From positions 4,462,501 through 4,526,500 of the forward strand of contig NC_134520.1 of NCBI RefSeq assembly GCF_027942865.1: a stretch of DNA of 64,000 bases. The letters are read 5' to 3'. Position numbers and translations under genes: made by a program. The notes under the pieces were generated by a model. That model did no database searches. It was not told where the DNA came from and was given only the letters and a program-made list of their open reading frames with translations. Below, one piece after another: positions 22,687 to 35,607 of this stretch. How positions within the stretch are numbered: position 1 is the first letter of the stretch; every line of letters begins with the position of its first letter. This DNA is from Odontesthes bonariensis (lineage: Eukaryota > Chordata > Actinopteri > Atheriniformes > Atherinopsidae).

Positions 22687-24261
22687 GTTGGTTTTATTAG
22701 AAGAAGGTCATCTGCAGATAATGTTAGGAGATTACTTCATTTAATTTGGCAAGTAAGAAATAACCCTGAACCTGTGGTCGCTTTGTCTCTCGACGCTGAG
22801 AAGGCGTTTGATAGAGTGGAGTGGGGATATTTGTTTAGGACACTATTTAGGTTTGGATTAGGCTCCTCATTTATAAAATGGATTAGACTTCTATACTGTA
22901 ACCCCAAGGCCTCAGTGTTAACAAATGGAAGAATGTCCCCACACTTCCTCCTTCACCGGGGTACAAGGCAGGGTTGTTCGCTGAGCCCCCTAATTTTTGC
23001 ATTAGCGTTGGAACCCTTAGCAGCTGCCATTAGAAATAACACAAATATCAAAGGTATCCAAGCTGGAAAGATGAAACACAAATTACTTTTGTATGCGGAT
23101 GACATTTTGTTACTGACCACAAATCCGGAAACAGCTGTCCCTCAGATTCTGTCTGTGATTGATACCTTCTCTCATATCTCAGGTTACAAAATAAATTGGG
23201 GAAAATCAGAAGCAATGCCCCTCTCTAGACTGTGTCCACCAAGTGTTAGACAGAATTGGCAGTTTAAATGGCTTCCTTCAGGTCTAATGTATTTAGGGAT
23301 AAAGCTTACACCAGGTTTAAAAGACATAATGACAGAAAATATTCTCTCCCTACTTTTGAAAATCGAGAGCACCCTACAAAACTGGGCTAAATTAGGGTTA
23401 TCTCTGCTGGGAAAAATAAACATTCTTAAAATGATGGTTGTTCCACAGATTAACTATATCATACACCTACTACCCATGAGCTTCCCTCCTGCACTACTTA
23501 AAAAATTCAATACAGCAGTAGATGCCTTTTTATGGGGAGGTAAAAGACCTCGTTTAAATCGAATTAAAATGTGTGCTGCAAAGGAGGACGGAGGTCTCAA
23601 CCTGCCAAGAGTGGACTGGTACCACTATGCCTTTTCTCTTAATCAGATGGCCAAAATATATACTGCAGAGGACCAAGCTCCGGGTTGGGTCGTGATTGAA
23701 AAAGAACTTACTGAGCCAATCCCGTTACAGGCTTTTATTTCACAAACTGAAGGAGAAATTCCATATAGAAACCCACTGTTGTTGTTTGCAAGGGAAACCT
23801 GGCAAGCATCACATCGTCTTATTAGACTAAACCCTTTTTTTACTAGAAGGTCATCCCTTTGGCATAACAAACTATTGAAAGTGGGAAAAAAAACTCTCTA
23901 TTGGAAGTCCTGGATTGAAGCAGGGATTGGCTATATTGGGGATGTTTTTGAGGGGGACAATTTTATGTCTTTTACACAAATTGCAAATAAATACAGAATC
24001 CCAAAACGAGACTTTTGGAAATATCTGCAATTAAGAAGCTGTATAATGTCTGCACAATGAAAACTCCCCTTGTTACCTCAAACTGAGTTACAAAAACTAG
24101 TCCAGAGCAACCAGGGGACTAGGGGTGGGGCATCTAGATATTACAGTTTTATGAGACAATCCCACCCACCAAAACTTGAGGGTCTCAAGAGAGCATGGGA
24201 TGAGGATCTACAGGGTGAGATAACTATGGAGAAGTGGAAGGAAATAACCGGATCCTGGTGA
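22687..24261 (+). pseudogene. LINE ORF2, second part (RT core and C-terminal region)
   Basis: The same frame continues from GFIRRRSSADN through RT motif A (SLDAEKAFDRV), motif B (TRQGCSLSPL), motif C (YADD) and YLGIKLT, then the thumb and C-terminal region. One more stop, TGA at 24058-24060, follows IMSAQ; the frame then reads on to ITGSW and the natural TGA at 24259-24261. Confidence 0.9.
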
Positions 24262-24501
24262 GATGCTTGAGATGTTAACCCTGTGTATGTAGATGTATGT
24301 AATTATTTTTATGTTTGGATTAGTTTAGTTTATGTAAGCATTTTTTGGCGAGTAATGTTTTGTGTGTGGGTTTTTCTTTTTTCTGTTTTTTTTTGTTTGT
24401 TTTCTTTTCTCATGTTATGTTGTTTTATTCTTGTCATTGTTCATATATGTTGTTCCTTTTGTCGTACTGTTGAAAAGCAATAAAAAAGTCAATTACAAAA
24501 A

Positions 24502-24517
24502 AAAAATGCTGGACATT
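24502..24517 (+). repeat. Target-site duplication, right copy (L1-like LINE)
   Basis: AAAAATGCTGGACATT, the second copy. Joining the outer flanks restores an uninterrupted pre-insertion site, ...TTCTGTT + TSD + AGATTC.... Confidence 0.85.
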
Positions 24518-26800
24518 AGATTCAAACCATTGAAAACAGCACGATAAATTTTGTATTAAAGGGTTTCAGCTGGTTAGCTGCTGTCCTCTTGATTTTTTTA
24601 ATCCATTTCCAAATCAATAATATACATCCAACTCGGGGTTAGATGATGAATGCACTTCTCTGACTTCATGCGGTGTTTCTTTTTGTATTTCATGATTATT
24701 AGATGCATTCATGGCAACAACCTTCAACTCAAGCTACACAGCTGAACTGCACTGTAATTGTTCAAATAATTCACAGGATTAAATCAAACTTGATCATTTC
24801 AACCTGAATAGTGGGGGAAGTTATCGTTGACTGGATCTCAAATATCTTTGTAAATTGTGATCATCACTGTCTGAAGTGTCTCACTGTAAAAGTTTTCAGG
24901 TTCATTATTTCGGTTTAATTCAAGTCAGTTTCTTCAAGATCAAACTGATCAGTTCGTTTTGAATTCCTTTGAACTGGGGGTCTGATTCTTCAGGGTTAGA
25001 TGTGTCAGCATCAGTCAGGTGTTGCAGGGTTTTTTTTTTCAAGTGTTCGCCAGTGCAGCCCCTGCACACCACAGGCAGATTTCCCCTCTGGCTGTTTGTG
25101 GTCTGGCAGATTCTCAGAGTCAAAGGCATAAAGCAATAAAAACCCCTGATTCTTCTCACTGAATCCGCTTGGCGTTTCTGACTCAAAACACTTAAAGGGC
25201 TTTCGCAAACACGATTCTATCTTTAATTCTGTTTAAGGTTTTCTCTCCAATTCCTCTGTTGAATCCATGTCTTTCATAAAGGGTCTTTTTCAACACATTA
25301 TTCTCCAATACCTACACCATCATCATCAATGATTGACAACATTTGTCTCAGTGAGTAATACTCAATCTATTTTCTTTTTTTTTTCATTGTCTGATCCTCA
25401 TTCCAAAACACAATTTAGGAGTTCTGCATAGTTATTCCATAGACTTAGTAAGTGGAAGATCATGTGTGTTGCTCATCAATTTTTTTTTCCATTTCATTTT
25501 TCTTAATGATTCATCTGACAAGCTTCTCTCTAACAGACAGAAGTCCGTCCTGAAAATGACTAAAATCCCCTTATCAAATGCTTATTTCTCTGCACACAGA
25601 AAGTTATCTAAAACAATGTTTCAGGCCTAAAAAAAAAGTCTGTTTTGACAGGTCATTGTTTTTTAATGTGAATACTTCGGTATTGTACATGTGCTGAATG
25701 TAGTCTCACTGTGTAGTTGTGTTGATTTAGCTCTGCTTCTGTCATCTCGGTCCAGACTAATTTGTAAAATAGTTATTCTTATCTCAATGGGACATTTCCT
25801 GGTTAAATACATGTTGAGTAAACCACCCGGAAGCGGCAACACGGACACTGATTCCGGATGAACACTAGAGGGTGATCTTTAGCTGAATCTAGGGAGCAAA
25901 GTCGTCTGGGCAATTTAATGCAAATTGAAATAAATTTTAAAGTAGGTCACTTTGTGTACTGGCTGGAAATTTTCTGGGGTGGGGGAAGGAAAAGAAAAAA
26001 AGAAGAATATTTGAAAAGTTTCAGCAAGTTCCTTCAGTATAACATACCCAACTCTTGGTTACGTGCCGCTTTTACATTTGCTTTGTCATTTTCTTGGTCC
26101 TGCTCCAGCCAAACAGTCAGTGCATGAATTCCCTTTGTTGTTCTGGCTTATGTCAGATGGGCCGGTAATGGACAAAAACGCCTTGTTCTCTGGGTCCTTG
26201 CATGTCAGCTGAGCTGGGACTGTGAGAGAAGAACTTGAAAAAATGTAAACAAAGCCCTGAACTGTTTGGCATCTCAACTGAGTACCCATCAAAAGTCACA
26301 CTCACCGTGATCCCTGACCCTGATTTACACTGGAGCCGAGAGGGCTCGGCGGTAAGCCGGTGGTGAAATCAAGTGCTGTTGGTCTCAGGAGAAATGTCCG
26401 GGAAAGCATCACAAATGTAACGTAGACTGTTGTGCCCAGACTGGGAATTTCATGTGGCATGTCAAGGTTAGCTCTGCAGTATCTCACCAGCTACTCATGG
26501 AGGTCAGCTTCAAAGATCTCTATCTGTCTTTGTGATGTACTGCAGGCTTTGTATCATTATTTGTCCTCAGGGTTCACAGACAACACTGTAGATAGTGTAT
26601 AGGCCTTCCCAGCATTATTTTTTATCTTTGTTTAAATTTGAAGAGGGGAGACAAAGGCAAGTCAGGGCATCCAAAAGAACACACACACGGTTTCCCATTA
26701 TTCCGTCAGCGCAGCTGTGCGGGACAGCATGGAAGTTGTGGAGCAGGTTGGAGAGCGACAGAGAGGGTGGTGTCAAACTGACTGTGCTTTTCAGAAGGAA
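24518..26800. other. Intergenic stretch without recognised genes
   Basis: No exon, known repeat or structured element could be supported here. Short open frames on both strands have low-complexity or random composition. Confidence 0.5.
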
Positions 26801-26807
26801 GCCCGTC

Positions 26808-27245
26808 TGCAACCCCAAATCAGAAAAGGTCGGGATGGCATGAAAAATGATTTTTTTTCAGGCCATCAACACAACCCTAATAAAAGTTGAGATGAGGCCT
26901 AATAATGAGGTAGAAAAAATGTATCATTATAATGACAGTGATGTTTTTATTTTTAAATAGGTGATGCCCACAGATTATTGTAATCACGATTCGGTAAAGC
27001 AGCATCCGCAAAAGGCTGAGACTTTGAGGTGCAAAAATGGGCTTCGGTTCCTAAAAACATGTGTGGGGAAAAAAATCAAACAATGTTCCTCCAAGAAAAG
27101 ATTGGAGGGGAGTTGTATATTTCTCTATCTATACTGCATAATATCATAAAATCATTGAAGCAATCTAGAAGAATTTCAATGCATAAAAGGACAAGGGAGA
27201 AAACCAAAGTTGTCCAGCCATTATCTTTCAACTCTTGCATTAAGC
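26808..27245 (+). mobile_element. Tc1/mariner relic (5' half, sense orientation)
   Basis: It starts with the eroded inverted-repeat region CTGCAACCCCAAATCAGAAA followed by GGTCGGGATGGCATG, corresponding to the fish Tc1-type terminus (caaccccaattccaaaaa, then gttgggac). It continues into transposase DNA-binding sequence: TACTGCATAATATCATAAAA and GAAGAATTTCAATGCATAAA, then AGGACAAGGG. The catalytic part is missing. It is interrupted by, or abuts, the LINE tail that follows. Confidence 0.65.
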
Positions 27246-27557
27246 ACTGCATGAGTCTGGTTCTGCCAGAGGTTTCTTCCTCTTAAAAGGGAGTCGTTCC
27301 TCTCCACAGTCGCCTCAGGCACGCTCAGGACGGGAGATTGGACTGAAGACAAGTTTCGGTGCAATCTGTTGGTTTCCTTAGCTGGAAATTGCTTTTGAAT
27401 TGGCTCAATATGAATGAATTGGATAACTTTATAAATAATTAGGATTACAATTAATTGAATTCCAATTGGCTTGAATTGGACTTTAATATTTAAGTGCCTT
27501 GAGATGACATTTGTTGTATTTGGCGCTATATAAATAAAACTGAATTGAATTGAATCA
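27246..27557 (+). mobile_element. Teleost LINE/SINE 3' tail, copy 1
   Basis: GAGTCTGGTTCTGCCAGAGG leads into TTTCTTCCTCTTAAAAGGGA and ends ...TGCCTTGAGATGACATTTGT, GGCGCTATATAAATAAA and a (TGAATTGAAT)n tail. This is the very common 3' end of a fish retroelement family. The last 105 bases are nearly identical to 46021-46127. Confidence 0.75.
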
Positions 27558-28789
27558 AGATATGTTATTCACTAGTAGTTAATAAAACCAAACTGAAAAA
27601 GGATCACTGTGAGAAAGCTTTGTCACGCCCTATAATACAGCGATACATTCACGAATGCCATAATAAACTCCCCTGTGCAAAAAAAAAAAGCCTTGTTAAC
27701 TTTGTTTAGCAACAGCGTCGACTTCTCTGGACTCTCAGACATCAAACAAATCAGTATTTCAGATCTTTTTCTTTTTCTTCAAATAAATTGACAATGTGTG
27801 CTCTGGACCAAACACAAAACACATCCAGACTGTTTGAGCAATAAGTCCAAAAGCCTCTGAGATGGTATGAGGCTGTATCAGAGCCTTTGGTAAAGCTCAT
27901 TTTCATGTCTGTGACGGCAGCATTTCAAGACCACATCTTTCCCCTTTTCTCCTTTTCAATAGACTACTGGCGACTAGAGACAAATCTGGCCACTATTAGA
28001 ACAATCTGGCAACTTCATAGAGTGGAGAGTCACCATTACTGTCACTTTGAGGGTGGGACCTAGTTGTCTGCTGTGTGAGAACGCGTACTCACAGCCGCAG
28101 TGTCACCGGCATGACAGAGCTGAGAAAATCGAGCAGCAGCCTGTGCCTGTCAGTGTTTTGAGACATTCTGCGGCCTCTCACTTTCTTCCTGAATGATCAT
28201 CAAACGTGTTAGTATCGCCAAAATCCCAGCACAGACATGTCTTTAACATAAGTGGATGGTGGTTTCATCAACTGACCCTTAAAATATCTATGGGTTATCA
28301 GAGAGGCAGTCTCGCAAAGGTTTGAAAGTGACATCAAAGTTGAGATTTTATCTTAATCATAAAAATGTGTGAATGATAGCTGCTTCATTCTGCTGTATTT
28401 ATTCACATTTCATAGGACAACAGACAGTAGGAGAGAAGCAAACTGATGCAAAAGGCTGGCATAAAGCAGAATGCAAATGTGATTTCATGACTTTTTTTAT
28501 ATGACCTCATCCTGCAATGATGACCAATTTCTTATTTTATTCATTGCTTGATTTTCTACTGGAAATATTTAGCAACACTAACCTTGTTTTTGAGCATTTT
28601 TGAGGAATATTTGCACTTACCTTTCATATAGCACTTTAAAGTCATATCCACACATCTTTTGTTTTTCAAATCCCATTTTTCCATTTTTTTCAATTAAAAA
28701 AAAGCTGTGATTTACTAAAAAATCTATAGTGATTAGTGATCACCGACTTCACATCTAAAGCGAGATTTTGATGCTCCTTTGAAACCAAA

Positions 28790-29355
28790 TCAGCACACAT
28801 AGCTCTTACCAACTTTCAAGCGCAGCACGGCGGTGGAGGGTTGATGATTTGGGCTTGTTTTGCAGCCTTAGGAACTGGGCTAATTGCAGTCATTCGGTCG
28901 ACCACAAACTGAGATGTCAAATGTGACCTTCTGTGTCTAACAGCTGAAGCTTTTCTGAAATTGAGCAATGCAACAGGAAAATGATTCCAAATACAGCAGC
29001 AAAGCTACAACAGAATGACTGAAAAGGAAAAGAATCAAGGTGTTGCAGTGGTCCAGTCAAAGTCCAGACCACAGCCTGACTGGAATACTGTGGCGGGACC
29101 TTAAGACATCTGTGAATAAACCAAACTCTACAAACGTCAATTAGCTGAAGGAATGTTGTAAAGAAGAGTGGGCCGAAATTCCTCATGAAACGACATGAGA
29201 GACTGATACAGGCGTCATACAGAAAACTGTTACCTAATGGCATTACTCTTAAAGATAGATGTACAAGCTGTATAATCATTGTGGGGGGTAAACTGTATTC
29301 AGGCTTAGTTTTTGTTAAATTAATAAGGACCCTGTCTATGTAATATGTCATGTTT
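28790..29355 (+). mobile_element. Tc1/mariner relic (transposase 3' half, sense orientation)
   Basis: Nucleotide-level resemblance to fish Tc1-like transposase genes is clear: GGTGGAGGGTTGATGATTTG then GGCTTGTTTTGCAGCC, GCAACAGGAAAATGATTCCA, CTACAACAGAATGACTGAAA, AAGAATCAAGGTGTTGCAGT then GGTCCAGTCAAAGTCCAGAC, and AAGAAGAGTGGGCC. These cover the region of the second and third catalytic acidic residues. Stops and frameshifts make it inactive. It is a different subfamily from the copies at 26.8, 58.4 and 60.6 kb. Confidence 0.85.
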
Positions 29356-29359
29356 CATT

Positions 29360-30250
29360 GCTCATCTGAGGTTGTATTTACTTCATTTCAATGACTTGTG
29401 AAAACAAGATGATTCTTTAGAATCGTGTCATTTTCCCCTTCTGTCATAACTGTAGATTTAAAACTGCTGTGTTTCTTCACGTGAGGGATGCTGACCACAT
29501 ACTGAGGGGATACTAAGGGGGAGACGCCCGAAGGAGGCAACCACACCAAAGTCACCATCATGCCACCAGGGTATATTGTGAGGCTCATTATAGTGCATTA
29601 AACAGCATCCCTGCGGAACAATGAGAGGCCCTGAGGCAGAGCCCGAGGCTGGCTGGGACTGATATGGAAACCCATGGGATCCTGCTCACCCAGGCCTGTC
29701 ACTACCAGACTCTCGTCCTCAGCTGCCAAGCTCCATTCTCCTCTTGCCTCAGTCATCAGCCTGTCACCGGGCAAATATGGTTTTGTACTATTGGGAAAGA
29801 ACAAAGGTCAAACGTTTCCAAAAAGTTCCCAATTATATAATGCCAGGATTGTGAATCCAAATTACACACAGTGTCATCATATATTTTTGCTTTCTTTTGT
29901 AAATTAAAAGACGAAGCCATTTCCTTTTTAAAGCACATTTCTTCTACAAAGGCCACATATAGTGCTAGAAAATGCTTTAAAATGCTCAGAAGAGAAGAAT
30001 AACAGTGTAAAAAAAATCCTTAAATAAAGCTAAAGATGAAAAACATAAAATAGCCCAAAGAAATGTAAGTACAAACAAGTTAAGACTGAATTTAGCCTGA
30101 GAAGAAATTACATAATAATTTAAGACGTGCTAGAGAAAATAATAATAAATGCTCAACCTTATAACCTTTTAAAATAAATCTTTTAGGATGCGTTACTGTT
30201 ATTTATTGTACATTTCTATTCCAAATGTCTTATTTTTTATATGTTTCTTT
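29360..30250. other. Intergenic stretch without recognised features
   Basis: Nothing supported. It lies between a Tc1 relic and the candidate rai2 promoter region. Confidence 0.4.
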
Positions 30251-31050
30251 GTGGAGGAAGACGGAGGAAGACAGAGGAGGAGGAGGAGGAGAAACTCGCT
30301 GACGATGCTGCGTGCTGCGTGCGCAGCTCTCGTCTGGAGTCTCTACGACGGGACCGCAATGAAGAGATAAATAGCGACCTTATCTATTTCTTTTTTAGTA
30401 TTACGGGTTTCATTTCATTGTTAATTTAGAGGGAGCGGTCCGAGAAGACAGCTGCTAATGCTCTCGTCCTTTTGAAAGGTGAGAAAATGTTGGTGTTTGT
30501 AGTAAAACTGCGCATTTAATGGAAGGATTAAAAGGAAAGGGGGATGAAACAGGGTGAGCTAAGGCTTTTATGGGGTTTTTTTATGTCGCTGATAGGCTGA
30601 AACGTTAAATGACAATAGCGTGTCGATTCATTATGAGTTACTTGGCGACTTGTGTGTTCTCGGCTCTAAAATTACTATTTCTTCTTCTTTTTTTTTCTTT
30701 TTTTTACCAATTTCTCAGGCGATATGCGCAGCTAGCTTGCGTTGTCAATATCGCGCGGCGGTTGACAGCGCAAGCTCTGCCTTTAAATGTACGCCAGCTG
30801 AGGGAGCAAAGGAGAGATTTTAGCAATAACAGGTTATCTTTCAGCACGAGGACACCTCTCTGTGCCGTGTTTACTGCTACAACGTCAGCGGTTGCCTCAC
30901 GCGCCCTCGGTCCTTCGACATTCAGAGGTGTGCGCATACGCGGCGCACAGCCTCCCTGCTTTTCATGGCGAGCCGTCGGCTTGCGCTAGAGACGACACAT
31001 ATCTTTCCGTGAGCACCGTCGCTACGGGGAAATGGAAGCATTAGCCCTGA
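30250..31050 (+). promoter_or_regulatory. rai2: CpG-rich candidate rai2 promoter and 5' UTR exons
   Basis: The surroundings are AT-rich and CpG-poor, but 30720-31040 has many CpGs (for example ATCGCGCGGCGG and GCGCATACGCGGCGCAC). A good donor, GAAAG|GTGAGA, at 30479/30480 and a strong polypyrimidine tract with acceptor TTTCTCAG at 30718 suggest two untranslated exons, about 30250-30479 and from 30719. The next coding exon on this strand is rai2 at 35665, whose acceptor at 35590 also implies upstream untranslated exons. The assignment is by position and composition only. Confidence 0.45.
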
Positions 31051-34000
31051 AGAAGGGAGGATAATATCCTCACATGAACCCGGCAGTTGCACAGCCAGGG
31101 TCTGTTGCAGATAGCCTTGGTTTTCATGGGCTGTGCTTGTTGTTGTCCTGACCCGGTGAAGTGCAGTGAAAGCGGGGGAGGAAAAGCTGATGAGAAAACA
31201 GAACATTTTAGCAACCCTACAATTGGTTTCTACCATGGATGTATTACATTAACACCCATGGTTTCTACTCATATGGACATCCAAATCTCAATTGTCCAAT
31301 GTCTCTGATCTAATTCTTTTTGAAAATAACGTTCAGCTTATATCAAGGGTGATGTGTTCTGATAGTCATATTTGAAATACTTGCCACTGTAGTGCAGGTA
31401 GATTTATATGCAATCTGGTTGAAGTTAAAAAAAGAGGAACCATTTGTCACCCTTTCAGTTGTTTTAGGTAGGGGTGTTGCGCTGTTGTAGAGACCGAGGC
31501 TTCATTGGGGGCATTTAGGGGATCAGCTGGAGGACTATATGCTGAATAAAAGATCATCTGCTGATGTGAAAGGAGGGTGCATCATGATGGCAGTCTGTGA
31601 ATCTCTAATGAGATGTAATTGGCTAGTCGAGCGGAGGGGTGTTGATGGAGATGACCTTTAGATTATCTGTTGTGCTTCATCCATCCCCGCTGCTTTTGTT
31701 TGCTCATGTGGAACTCTAGACCCATGAGGAACATTATATGAGAGAACAGAATAGTTCTTGTAATGTATGTGGGCTGCAGAGCAGCTCAATTCAATTGAGA
31801 TTAAGGCATTGTTGTTTTCTCCCTGCTATTGACTTACTACGGTATACATTCCATCAATGAGGCAAAGGGGGGGGGGTGTGTGTGGAAATGATTACAGTAA
31901 CACGGACAGGGGAGGGATCTCATTTGGCTCGTCGTTGGGTCTCTTCATGCCTATTTACTCAATTAGCTGTTGCTGGCTTGTGACCACAGAGCTCTTACAG
32001 ATGACGTGTGAGATTTACGAAGGCAAATGTGCTGCTGATTTGCTCAGTTGTAAAAAAAAAAAAGAAAAGAAAAGATTCTCTGCATTCATTCGAACACGTA
32101 ATTGAAGGTTTGTTTTTGTTGCATGCCTCTTACATTAGCTCACGTTTCATGAAAGTTGTGTTCCACTCGAGCTGCTTTAAAACAGCCTGACCCACTAACT
32201 CTGTAACCGTGTGGACACGGGAAACGCTTGCGCAGACGACACACTGGATTTGGGAAGTTTAGGATCTTGACTTAAGGAATTCGTGGAAATAAAGTTAGGT
32301 TATCTGTCGGACAACTGTCAGAGCTTCTATTTTGATTGTGTGCTCAGCCTATGTCCGAATTTCAGCTGCGCTCTTTGACCATAAGTGCATGGGTTATGCA
32401 AGCTGACTTTAATGCATCAGGGGAGAAGGACTAACTTAAGTCCTTCGGCTCACACGTAGCAGATCGGTGTTATTAGAGTGTTATTAAATTATGCTGATGT
32501 GACATCTTTCTTCGACCTTGCCTATCTGTGATAACACAGAGACAAAGCAGAGTCACCGAGTCAGATAACGTGACAGGAAAAAAACAAAGATGAGCAGAGC
32601 CTGTGTACTTTGGATCACTCCAAAGTGTGCTGGTTAAACTTCCTTCTTCTGCCTGCTGTCTGCAGAGTTTGACATTGTTCTCACATGATTCGAGTGTACT
32701 GGAGGTGACGCAGTGACCTGTGAACTGCACCGCAGGCTGGCGGCGGGAGGGACCGACAACATGTCACTGGAGCGGTGATTACTGCTGAGCATCAGGTCAC
32801 CTGATCTGGAGCGGTGCCTGGCAATGCAGTGTGAATTCTTCTCTCGTAAAAAAAGTGGCTTCATCTTGGCAGCTCAGCTAAGAGGAACGATTAAGTGAGG
32901 TCATTATCTGGGTTATTTCCTCACTTTGTGCACAACCGGGACAAATCATTGGAGTCTGTGACAGTAGGGGAGTCTCAACCAAGAAAGACTCCTTTCATAT
33001 TGGTCAGGGAGGCATTATCGTGTCGCAGACCTCATGACCGTGTTATCAAGCAGGAAATATCTTGGCTCAAACTTCCTGGAATGCAAGTAAGACCACAGCA
33101 TCCAAATAGTGGAGAAATAGATCTGAATTTCCTATTTAACGTCTTAAATTAGACTTTCAGACCCAATTTTTTGTTTGTGTTTTTACAGAAAAGGGAGCAA
33201 CAGAGAAAATTTTGGTACCAATTAGGAGAAAAAGAAAATGTTGAAAGAGTCTCTCATTGCTATCTGCATACCCAGACGTTCCTTTGGTTTCATTGAGTCA
33301 ACTATTTGCTCAAGTCCTTTTTGTCTGGCCTGTGATCTCATGACTTTCAGGATGAGTCCGCCCTGTGAGGACCAAGAAGGGAATGTAGTTCGCCATCATT
33401 CATGGAACTAACGCCCCTTTATTATTTCTTTGAACCCCTCCAGACTATGCAGGGGAATAAGCACGGGAGCTTAAAGTTAGAAGTGCAGGAAAAGCTTTTA
33501 TTGGACTTTAATAAAGTATGTTTAAGGATGTTTTCAAACAAGATTACTGCCTGCCTGTAGACTGCACAGTGTAATCCATCAGAGCCCTGTTACAGTGTCT
33601 CATCTGTGTTACAGAACAATATAAAACCAGCCTAGGGGGGGTGGAGGTGTCCTCCCTGCTGCTCACTGAGGCAACCCAACTCCACATGAAAGCTGCTCAC
33701 TGGGAAAAGGTGTCAGGGTTTCACTAGAAAATTATAACTGCGTTTAATTGTTTTTCACATAAACGGCACAGCGAATGTTGTTCTCTTCCAAAGGAGTCAA
33801 CGTACCCCCCCCCCAACCATTGTCCTTGTTGCACCCATCAGTATGAATAATTGACTCTGCTGATATTGGATGCAATGTCTCTCCAGGCACCCAAGGGACG
33901 CTTTAGGAGTACAGATGGATGGGGGTTGTCAGCGATCGCAGGCGGGACATGTGTTGTGTAGTGAGGACAGCCTACACATAGTTGGCTCACAGTCTGAGGT

Positions 34001-34384
34001 ATAGTCTTTAACCGAGAGATGTGTCGATTAAAACTGGGTTTAGTCATCTTTTTATGAAGATAATTTAGGCTTGGTGTGCCAGTGCCTCCCATTTTAAACG
34101 CTTCCTTATCTAAAAGTGGCATATTACCACCTCATCCAAAGCAAAGGTGACGGGTGGAGGAACTGGGAGAGTGGACAGATAGGACACAGAATCGAGTGAG
34201 AACTGTGCGCACTGCCCCTGAGATCAGTTGTTTAAGGCCGCACAGGAGGTAGACTACCGATTATTTTTAATCTCTGACGAATCTCTGAGACATTTGCTCG
34301 ATTATTCAATGGGTGGGTGCAGGAAAATGAAAGAAAATCTTTACAAAACACATCTACTAATAACATATTTTGTTCAAAGAGACC

Positions 34385-34530
34385 AAAGCTCAGTGGGTTG
34401 TTTTAGGGCCACACGCACCTCTTCGTCCCCCAGTTCGAATCCCGGCTCGGGGCCCTTTGCTGCATGTCCTTCCTCTCGCTCTCTGCCCAATTTCCTGTCA
34501 AGCAACTTTCCAGTAAAAGCTAAAAAAAGA
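34385..34530 (+). mobile_element. tRNA-derived SINE relic
   Basis: The B-box-like CAGTTCGAATCCCGGCTCGG is followed by GGCCCTTTGCTGCATGTCCT, a C/T-rich stretch with CTCTCTGCCC, and a tail ending TAAAAGCTAAAAAA. This layout matches a frequent fish SINE (tttgctgcatgtc..., ..aataaaggctaaaa). It does not fold as a complete tRNA. Confidence 0.65.
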
Positions 34531-35116
34531 ATGCACTTCAGAATATTTAGAATTTTTGCTTGCAAAGACACAATGATTTGATTTGACTGTTGTATCTCAG
34601 CTGTTGGAGAAGAAATCTTGTGTCTTGCTTGATGAAGATAACACTTTTTGTACTATTTCCTCAGAAAAAAATGAAAAACAGCTGAAACAAAAGGAAGTAA
34701 TTTTAAGTGTCGTACACAAGACTTAGAACTACTATCGTTGCTTTCAGGTCGAACTAGTCTACGCCTACCTTTTGGTTTTGAACTCAGATCAGTTAGCGGC
34801 TACTTCCACAGAGTAACTGTGTCAAACTTGGTCCCATTTATTGGCCTTTTCTTAAAGTTATTCTTCTGATTTTACTTCACATTTTGCCGGAAGTTCTCCT
34901 CAGACCGTAAAAGCTGTTATATAAACTCGTGTGGCAGAAGCTTTGTCGAGTCTTGAGAAAATGTCACATCAGATCAGGGTTGTAGATGAATGAATTTACA
35001 GCAGAACGCTTCCCCTGAAAAAGCTTTGAATAAGTGGGTATCAACATGGGAGCCTGATGTAAACGCAGCCTTGCCTGAGGGCCCGAAGACCATGAGGGTC
35101 CAATACTGATTTTATT

Positions 35117-35365
35117 TTTCTTATGATATTGTGTACTGTAGATGATGGAATGTTCAAGCTCTTTGCGATTTTACATTGAAGAACATTTTTCTGAAATGAC
35201 TTCACAACTTGTAGACACAGTTTTTTCCAGCTTTGCTTTTGTCAACGTGCTCTTTTTAACCTAATTACGTTAGTGACCCATTGCCAATGAACGTCACTGG
35301 TAGCAACCCTTTTAGAACCTCTTGCTTTCCCAGCCTTTTGTTACCCCACAACTTTTAATAATAAA
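35117..35365 (-). mobile_element. Tc1/mariner relic (antisense)
   Basis: GTACTGTAGATGATGGAATG, then CTCTTTGCGATTTTACATTG and AGAACATTTTTCTGAAATGA correspond to the reverse complement of the helix-turn-helix part of the same Tc1 family seen at 60.6 kb (..gtagatggtgaaat.. cttgcaata.. agaaatgttgttctt..). Heavily diverged. Confidence 0.5.
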
Positions 35366-35607
35366 CAAAATAACAAACGCTCTAATTTCTCCTTCCACCA
35401 TAACAGCAGTCTTTGCTGAGCTGCATTAGACACAACAAGCAGCGAGTGTCCTTCCAGTGGCGTTCCTCGGTAGAAATTCCAGAGGATTCAGGAACACTGT
35501 CTTTCTATGTTTTGGGGACGTGGCGTTTTCCACAATCTGACATTTTTTAACCACTGCTCACCGTCAAACATTCTGTTTCCTGCGTTTCAGGGCTACCCAG
35601 AGGAATA

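Larger units (their letters stand above)
21042..24501 (+). mobile_element. 5'-truncated L1-like LINE with near-complete ORF2
   Basis: A non-LTR retrotransposon copy starts inside the endonuclease domain and ends with AGCAATAAAAAAGTC and a short poly(A). It is flanked by the direct repeat AAAAATGCTGGACATT at 21026-21041 and 24502-24517. Endonuclease motifs are visible: CFLQETHL (about 21100), VIIGGDFNQV, YSRIDYFLIS and LSDHAPVEV. Reverse transcriptase motifs are GKSPGDDGLPTDFYKEF, SLDAEKAFDRVEW, TRQGCSLSPLIFALALEPLA and LLYADDILLLTT (TATGCGGATGAC at 23092). Lesions: a frameshift near 21190, TAA at 22684-22686 within the motif normally reading DQVGF, and TGA at 24058-24060. The ORF end is 24261. 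The motif set and domain order fit the L1/Tx1 group. Confidence 0.93.
31051..35590 (+). other. rai2: Presumed rai2 intron
   Basis: Between the CpG-rich region and the acceptor GCGTTTCAG at 35590 there is no recognised coding exon. It contains a tRNA-derived SINE (about 34385-34530) and a Tc1 relic (about 35117-35365). Confidence 0.45.

Noticed and set aside
34420..34450. tRNA-like B box (AGTTCGAATCCCGGC)
   Set aside because: No matching A box, acceptor stem or anticodon arm; the surrounding sequence is the body of a tRNA-derived SINE, not a tRNA gene.
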